The notes under the pieces were generated by a model. It saw only the letters and a list, made by a program, of their open reading frames with translations. It ran no database searches and was not told where the DNA came from. 64,000 nucleotides of DNA from Hypericum androsaemum (lineage: Eukaryota > Streptophyta > Magnoliopsida > Malpighiales > Hypericaceae). A program made the translations under genes and the position numbers. Below are positions 58,778 through 64,000 of this stretch, one piece after another. Each line of letters starts with the position of its first letter. Position 1 is the stretch's first letter. The stretch is from assembly GCA_963995505.1 (NCBI GenBank), contig OZ023185.1:18611691-18675690 (forward strand). Direction: 5' to 3'.

Positions 58778-59835
58778 GTTGTAAAGGATGAGTGGATTCA
58801 GATTCGCTACCATTTCGGTGGCAATTGGGTGGAGGAAGGAGGTATGCAATATGTTGAAGGAGATAACTTTGAGACAACTTTTGGATATGACGTTGATAGG
58901 TTTTCCTTCTGGAATATTCACAATTTTTATTGTGATATCTTGGAGATGAAGGAGGACGCGATCCAATTATGGTATTAGCAGAGCGATGTTGATGGTGATG
59001 CCGCCTTTGTTAGGGTGGTGGATGATAGGCAAGTTGTGGATATGATAATTACTAAAAAGGGCAAGTATTATATATTGAAGAAGAAGAAGATAATATTGCT
59101 GGCGTTGAAGTTTTGAAAGCAAGGTTTGAGGCTCATTTGATAAAGGATGATGATGTGCGACATGAAGAGATTCGTGGTCTTGTGGATGAAGAAAATTAGA
59201 GTGAAGATAACATAGGTGTAGTTCGTTTGGATGAAGATAGTTCATCATCCGAGGAAAGTGATGACAAAGATTATATGTAAAGCAATGATGAAGAGGATGT
59301 AGTTGACGAGGATGTTGTTGACGAGGATGTAGTTGACGAGGATGTTGTTGATGAGGATGTTGTTCACGAGGATGTAAACTTGGTGGATAAGGAGGTTTAT
59401 GTACAAGGAGAATGTGGAGATCAGCATAATGATGACCCGATAATTGAGTGTGACACTGAGTTGATAGACGTCGTACATGACTCGGATGATGAGGGTGGAA
59501 TTGATCACCCGTGGTACAATGAGGAGATGTCACAAACTGGTGTGACTTTGACTATTAGGATGAAGTTCAAATCTGATGTGATTTTGAGGAAGGCGTTGAA
59601 AAATCGGGAGAGAATGACTGCGGTATGTAAAGTCAGATGCGAGTTTATAATCCATGCATTAGTAATCAATGATGAAGGTGTATTCCAAATCAAGACGTGG
59701 AATCCGAGACAAAGTTGTACAAAAATGGTGGTGATGGGTTTTAGGGCTCTTGTTGTGCTCGAGGAAGAAAATAATAAAAAGGGTGGACTAGGGCACTTTT
59801 ATTATAAACCATCGTGGGATTTTTTGGGGATTTAA
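58778..59835 (+). pseudogene. Decayed MULE transposase N-terminal region in element A
   Basis: After a TTTTCAG acceptor-like site, the frame gives a PB1-like N-terminal domain (IRYHFGGNWVEEGGMQYVEG, then GYDVDRFSFWN). A stop follows near 58977 and a frame change near 59080. A second part (FEAHLIKDDDVRHEEIRGL) has stops near 59199 and 59278. Then comes an acidic tandem repeat (VVDEDVVDEDVV) and a MuDR-type N-terminal domain (MKFKSDVILRKALKNRER, CKVRCEFIIHALV). It breaks off about where the zinc and catalytic DDE domains would follow. No catalytic domain, so it cannot be autonomous. Confidence 0.75.
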
Positions 59836-60178
59836 TCTAAGAGAGAGAAAGTGGGTTGGGTATAATAGTAAAATCGTGGAGTTTTTAAAAATAATTTATT
59901 TCAAAATTGGGACTAATTTGGATATTTGCCACATGCCACGTCATCTCGACTTACACATGTGGACTGTCCACGTAAGACGCCAAACGACGGCGTTTAGGCG
60001 GATGTGGCACCCACGTGAACATATAAGTGGCCGGACAGCTATCCGGGCTGCCCGGGACCGATTTGGTGTCCAAGCAAAAAAAATCACAGGACCAAAAAAC
60101 ATAATTTTAAATCACATGGCCTAAATTTGAAAAGCGTGAAACTACAGGGTATTTAAGTGTACTTGTCCCTAAAAGATT

Positions 60179-61478
60179 TTAGCTTCTTATTACCAAAAGA
60201 AAAAATATATTATTTTCCCTTGTAATTTATTTTTTATTTTCCATTATTTAAAATGTTATGATGCAAGGTTTTAAAAAATAATTTGGAATTTCTCTCGTCT
60301 TTTGGGGCGACAGGTCTGGCCAATTTTTTATTTGTAAATTTTTTACTATTGCACAAATAATATAAAGAGCAAATATTCTAAATATAAGTTTTAAAATTTA
60401 TATTCCGATCAATTTATTTTATCTCCAATCCGCTATTCTTTGTTGATTTGGTTTATTTTCAGAAATAGAGCTTGTGATGCAATTTTTTTAAAATTTTGTA
60501 TTATTTTTGAACAAAATCTAGTTAGACTGGGCGGTCGGAGTTAAAAAAACTAGTCGGCCTACCTGATCCGACCAGATTTCGGGCAGTTCGCAAGGTGGGA
60601 CTACCCAATTCCCAAATCTGATACGCCCAAATGGTCGATTCGCTTGCGTTTTTAAAATATTACTATGAAATTTTATTTAACTGTATCTCTTTTAATAATA
60701 TTTTTTATATTTATAAAATTAAATATACAATATCATTTAAAAAAAATTAACGTCTCTTACAACTTTTTATGAAATCAGCTGTTTCGATAATGACCGCCCG
60801 AAAAGTAAACGAGGTGCCCTTTCCTAAACTTCAATTGAACCTTAAAATCAACGCTCTAGACGTGATACTGTCCGGCTGGAATCGGCAATCAGCTGGCTTA
60901 ATCAGCGAAGCTGCAAAAAAACCAAAGTCCAATCCTCCCCAAAGCTAAGAATGACAAATGGCAAGCGGTGGTTAGCTTTCCGCAAAAAGTCCATAGCTCG
61001 GGCAGGACACAAACCTAGTTCTTCCTATTTCCGGGATCTGTCAGAAGCTAACACAAAAAAGCAATCCTGTCTCATTCCCCATTTTAAACAAGCTTAAGTC
61101 GAGTTAAGAATTTTAATACAGTTGTATTTTCGAAACCACATGATTAAGGGTGAAAATTTCATTATCATACACAACAAAAAACAGATTTATGATCATCTTA
61201 ACGTACGTACATGGTGCATCATCTCTCTTTAATTTCCAACCCCAATTTTAGGGTTTTCGTTTCTCCTCGCAATCCTCTTCCCTCGTTCTTGTACTAACCC
61301 AAACTAGGGCCCTAACTAATTAAACTAACCCAACCACCACCTGGTCTTTCCTTGTCCTAGAAATGTCGCAACAAATATTTGCAAATATTCACTTAAATGC
61401 CCCTCCATTTCCCTCTTAACCTAAACCCAAAAAAAATAATAAACCAAGAGGATCTCGATTTCATCTTCGTTCCCGGCC
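60179..61478. other. Intergenic; 3' flank of the NF-YB gene at right
   Basis: AT-rich and unassigned at 60179-61000. The right part should include the NF-YB 3' UTR. No other gene. Confidence 0.45.
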
Positions 61479-61994
61479 CTACCGGTGGGGCCCGCCCTTG
61501 CCGACTCCCATCTGGTAGCCGTACAAGTGCCCCGGCCCGCCCATCATCATCATCCCCTGGCCGTACCCGGCGCCCCCGTCGGCATCCTTGGGGCCGCCGG
61601 CGCCGGCACCGGAGGTTGTGGTAGTGGTGGTGGTGGTGATCTTCTCGCCCTCCATCTCGCGGTACTTCTGGAGGTATACCTTGAGGGGGTCGACGTAGTC
61701 CTCGAACCCTAGCGTGGTCATGGCCCAGAGGAGGTCGTCGCCGTTGATGGTCTTCCGCTTCTCACGCTGGCACTTGTCGGAGGCCTCGCCGGTGATGAAG
61801 CTTATGAACTCCGACACGCACTCCTGCACCGTCTCCTTCGCGTCCTTTGATATCTTGGCGTTCGCCGGCAGCGCCTTCTTCATTATCCGGCTCACGTTAG
61901 CGATCGGGAGGAACCTGTCCTGCTCCCTCGCCGACAGGTCGCCGCCCCTCTCCCCGTTGTTCCCGCCTCCCGACTCGTTGTCCGAATCCGCCAT
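61479..61994 (-). CDS. NF-YB: NF-Y subunit B (CCAAT-box factor), NF-YB3-like, intronless, 171 aa
   Basis: An intact single exon. The histone-fold core at residues about 24-118 is complete: [60 protein letters not shown] and [17 protein letters not shown]. This non-LEC1 type ([10 protein letters not shown] start) is closest to NF-YB3-like proteins. It pairs with NF-YC and then NF-YA or CONSTANS-type factors to bind CCAAT or related elements in the nucleus; NF-YB2/3 promote flowering in Arabidopsis. The C-tail has a run of eight Thr and a Gly/Met-rich end. The start is at 61994, the only ATG before the conserved MADSDN. Confidence 0.95.
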   Translation of the reverse strand: MADSDNESGGGNNGERGGDLSAREQDRFLPIANVSRIMKKALPANAKISKDAKETVQECVSEFISFITGEASDKCQREKRKTINGDDLLWAMTTLGFEDYVDPLKVYLQKYREMEGEKITTTTTTTTSGAGAGGPKDADGGAGYGQGMMMMGGPGHLYGYQMGVGKGGPHR

Positions 61995-62115
61995 CCCCCG
62001 CTGACCGTATTAAAATTCCCTTTTTGCCCCTCTTTAGAGAGAGGAGAGCAGGAGCGAGGAGCAAAAGTGTCGGGGTCCGTTGGATAAGGAGCATAATAAG
62101 GCGATCGGTTTCTGA

Positions 62116-62121
62116 CACGTG
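62116..62121. promoter_or_regulatory. G-box CACGTG upstream of NF-YB
   Basis: In the context GACACGTGGA, about 120 bp upstream of the ATG. An ABRE/G-box core recognised by bZIP and bHLH factors. Activity not shown by sequence. Confidence 0.5.
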
Positions 62122-62233
62122 GAGGGCTCTGAGCCGTTTGTTTGTCGATAAGAATGGAGTGGACGTGGTGTGTTTCAGAGGCGTCGGATTTCCGGAAAGG
62201 TGGGGTCGAATGATCTGACGGATTATAAAGTGA

Positions 62234-62239
62234 CACGTG
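62234..62239. promoter_or_regulatory. Second G-box CACGTG upstream of NF-YB
   Basis: Same GACACGTGGA context, about 240 bp upstream of the ATG. Two identical ABRE-like decamers 118 bp apart. Confidence 0.5.
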
Positions 62240-62532
62240 GATTGGAGAATCTTAAGGCGGCTTCGGGGCTTGACCAGGTTCTTGTGGATCGTTGGATGTC
62301 GATGAGGTTTTGTACGTGGAGGGATTGTGCGCCGTTGGATGCGGAGTTAGTGGGAGACGATGACCTTGTCTTCGAAAGTGGAGAGGCGATGACTTCGTTA
62401 GTGACTCCTCAAAAGAAGACTTTCTTAGTGGAATTTTCCTATCGCCACTCGAGCTAGGCGAGAGACTGAGAGTAGAGTAGATTCGTCTTTTTTTTGGGAG
62501 GGATAACAGGCACTTACGTGCGTAAGTATATA

Positions 62533-63021
62533 TCAAGTGGGGAAATTAGAGAATAGTAATAAATCAAGTTCAATCGGGTGAGACTCTACCCAGTTTCTGG
62601 GGAGAAGGCGTAATTTAACACACTTACAAAGCCAATCAGCAAGTTGATTCTGTAAACGACTAATTAGAACAACCTTACATAGCGGTAGCAAAAAGAGTTC
62701 ATGCCGTATGAAATGAACCGTCGTCCCAAGTTGCAAATCCATAGAGGGAGCAAGATCGGTGGCCAAGACATGTGCAAGTAGACAATTAGTTTCCACAATA
62801 GTATTGGCAAGAGAGAAATCAGTCTTCACCAACTGCAAGGTAAAAAGGATAGCGTCCAACTCCGCGGCAAGGGTGGAAGGAGCAGGCTTCACATCAGTCT
62901 GACCTCGAAGGAGGAGGCCCGCATCATTCCTAGCAACTGTGGCCACAGCAGCAGGAGAGACATGATCCATCCAACCAGCGTCACAGTTGAACTTCACGAA
63001 GCCATCCAAAGGGCACTCCAT
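62533..63021 (-). pseudogene. RNase-H-like (RVT_3) fragment, probable retroelement remnant
   Basis: A frame of 162 codons with FVKFNCDAGW (first catalytic Asp), VATVARNDAGLLLRGQT, LAAELDAILFTLQL (catalytic Glu), IVETNCLLA and NQLADWLCK (terminal Asp). The order and spacing fit the plant RNase-H-like domain found at the end of non-LTR retrotransposons and in stand-alone genes. A TTTGCACCTAAACAG acceptor-like site lies just upstream, so an exon of a small gene is possible. No reverse transcriptase is found upstream within the window. Most of the fold is present, so activity is not excluded. Confidence 0.6.
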
Positions 63022-64000
63022 GAAGCCTGTTTAGGTGCAAACAAAGCGTCTGAATTGTAGCCAAAATTTGTAGCCTACAAAAATTTACAGCTGAAATAAG
63101 AAGTCTGCAGGTAGGTAGAAAAAAGATCAGGCGTGACAACATAAAAAAGGAATGAGTTCCTAGCCAATCAAATGTCCCAACATATGTATATGGCAATGAA
63201 AAGGAGATTAAAAGAACAAGGGGTGTGAATAGAAGAGAGGTTATTAAACCAATCACAAAAGTTGAGAACCTATAAAACATCTAAGCGAAAACTAAAAGGA
63301 TTACTAAACCAAGTAGTCCTAGCATGAGGACATCAAAAAGTAAATGTATAATCGATCCGAGAGCAATAAAACATATTTGACACAAAGAAGAAGAGGATAG
63401 GTGTCTTCGCTGCAGATTTTAAGCCGTGGGAAGACCATTCTTGATAGCACTAGGGATGTTAAAGGGTAGGGTAGGGTAAGGTATTGGTAGAATACATATA
63501 CCTTAGTTTTTGAAGTTGGACTTATATTCTACCCTCGATCCTATAATTTTTTTACTGTTAGACCAATACCCTACTCTCCATCAGACCAAGGGTTTGCAAG
63601 GTCTGACCCTTTAACGTTCTTCTTTTGATAATTTTTACACACAATTTAATTTTCATATAAATTTTAAATAAATTCAATACATCTACTATATTACACATCA
63701 ATATTCAATAAAAAAATTAAATAAATATTAAATTTTGTGATTTAATTTAAACGGTGCAATATTCTTCCTTTCAAGTTTTAAGTACATAAATAATTCAACA
63801 AAATAAAAATATAAAAAATTACATTCTAGTGATCCATCCTTCACGATATCTTCTAAGCTAGTTAGGTTTTTAGGTTCTTGTAAGTTAACTAGGGTCTAAA
63901 TAAGATAGGGTCTAAAGTAGGGTAAAATGGTAAGGGTAGGATTGGCATGTTAGTAATTACTAATTATAAACTACTAGTTGAGACTCGAGATTTATGATTG
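63022..64000. other. Intergenic, repeat-like, cut by the window end
   Basis: From about 63451 an AGGGATGTTAAAGGGTAGGG sequence begins. AGGGTAGGGTA-type motifs recur near 63460-63480 and 63895-63940, suggesting the start of another repetitive element. No coding region. Confidence 0.4.

Larger units (their letters stand above)
55427..60169 (+). mobile_element. Mutator-like element A, interrupted by element B
   Basis: The left end GGGAAAAGTATACTTAAGTA and the right end (60150-60169), read in reverse complement as GGGACAAGTACACTTAAATA, align. The inner arms also match through GTTTCAAGC, TTTAGGCCATGTGATTTAAA and on to 58140-58340 against 59840-60085. Flanking 9-mers TAAAATATT (55418-55426) and TAAAAGATT (60170-60178) agree at 8 of 9. 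It carries a decayed MULE-type N-terminal coding region. Element B sits inside its left arm. Confidence 0.85.

Noticed and set aside
63460..63940. GGGTAGGGTAGGG motifs as interstitial telomere
   Set aside because: The plant telomere unit is TTTAGGG; these are irregular GGGTA motifs in a repeat-like segment.

Overview
The window reads as nuclear DNA of a flowering plant, most likely a eudicot. It has AT-rich intergenic DNA, genes with many short GT-AG introns, and plant-only families: a GIP1-like protein with DUF1296, NOI/RIN4-type protein, fasciclin-like AGP, intronless NF-YB, and a CC-NB-ARC-LRR resistance protein. I cannot name the species from sequence alone. Exon structures below were built by hand from splice signals, reading phase and family similarity. 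Each multi-exon model closes in frame, but none has transcript support.

Layout, left to right. 1-1133 is a TIR-like repeat carrying a 22-bp minisatellite. 1977-8028 (-) is a GBF-interacting-protein-1-like gene. 11176-13091 (+) is a two-RRM glycine-rich hnRNP. 15511-16225 (+) encodes a small probable mitochondrial membrane protein and converges on 16811-19116 (-), a probable plastid membrane protein. 19544-20418 is a three-LTR Cassandra-type TRIM retrotransposon whose LTRs carry a 5S-rRNA-derived segment. 21154-23501 (+) is plastid indole-3-glycerol-phosphate synthase. 24163-25123 (-) is a 77-residue NOI protein. 26523-29458 (-) is acetyl-CoA acetyltransferase. About 30.3-36.6 kb is a transposon-rich desert. 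36664-39420 (-) is the NLR. 40498-42947 (+) is a NUDT8-like Nudix hydrolase. 44902-46387 (+) is a kelch protein of the nitrile-specifier type, converging on 46998-49058 (-), a fasciclin-like arabinogalactan protein. 51606-51677 (+) is tRNA-Lys(UUU) with a divergent broken copy beside it. 53.5-60.2 kb is a cluster of Mutator-like elements. 61479-61994 (-) is NF-YB, followed by a degenerate RNase-H-like reading frame.

The genes do not form one pathway. They are independent housekeeping and regulatory loci: tryptophan/indole synthesis, acetoacetyl-CoA formation, RNA binding, cell-wall glycoprotein, transcription, and defence. The NOI/RIN4-type gene and the NLR belong to families linked in immunity, but they are about 11.5 kb apart with unrelated genes between them.

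The most unusual part is 53.5-60.2 kb. A Mutator-like element (A, 55427-60169) with a decayed transposase N-terminus was invaded by a second one (B, 55500-58112), whose core is a long TCC/GGA array. Both show 9-bp target duplications, exact for B and 8/9 for A. The junction of host flank, A end and B half was then tandemly triplicated in units of roughly 0.9 kb. A third element (C, 53497-54856) has the same kind of ends and an 8/9 target duplication. A recurring 23-bp minisatellite core also appears at five separate intergenic sites.
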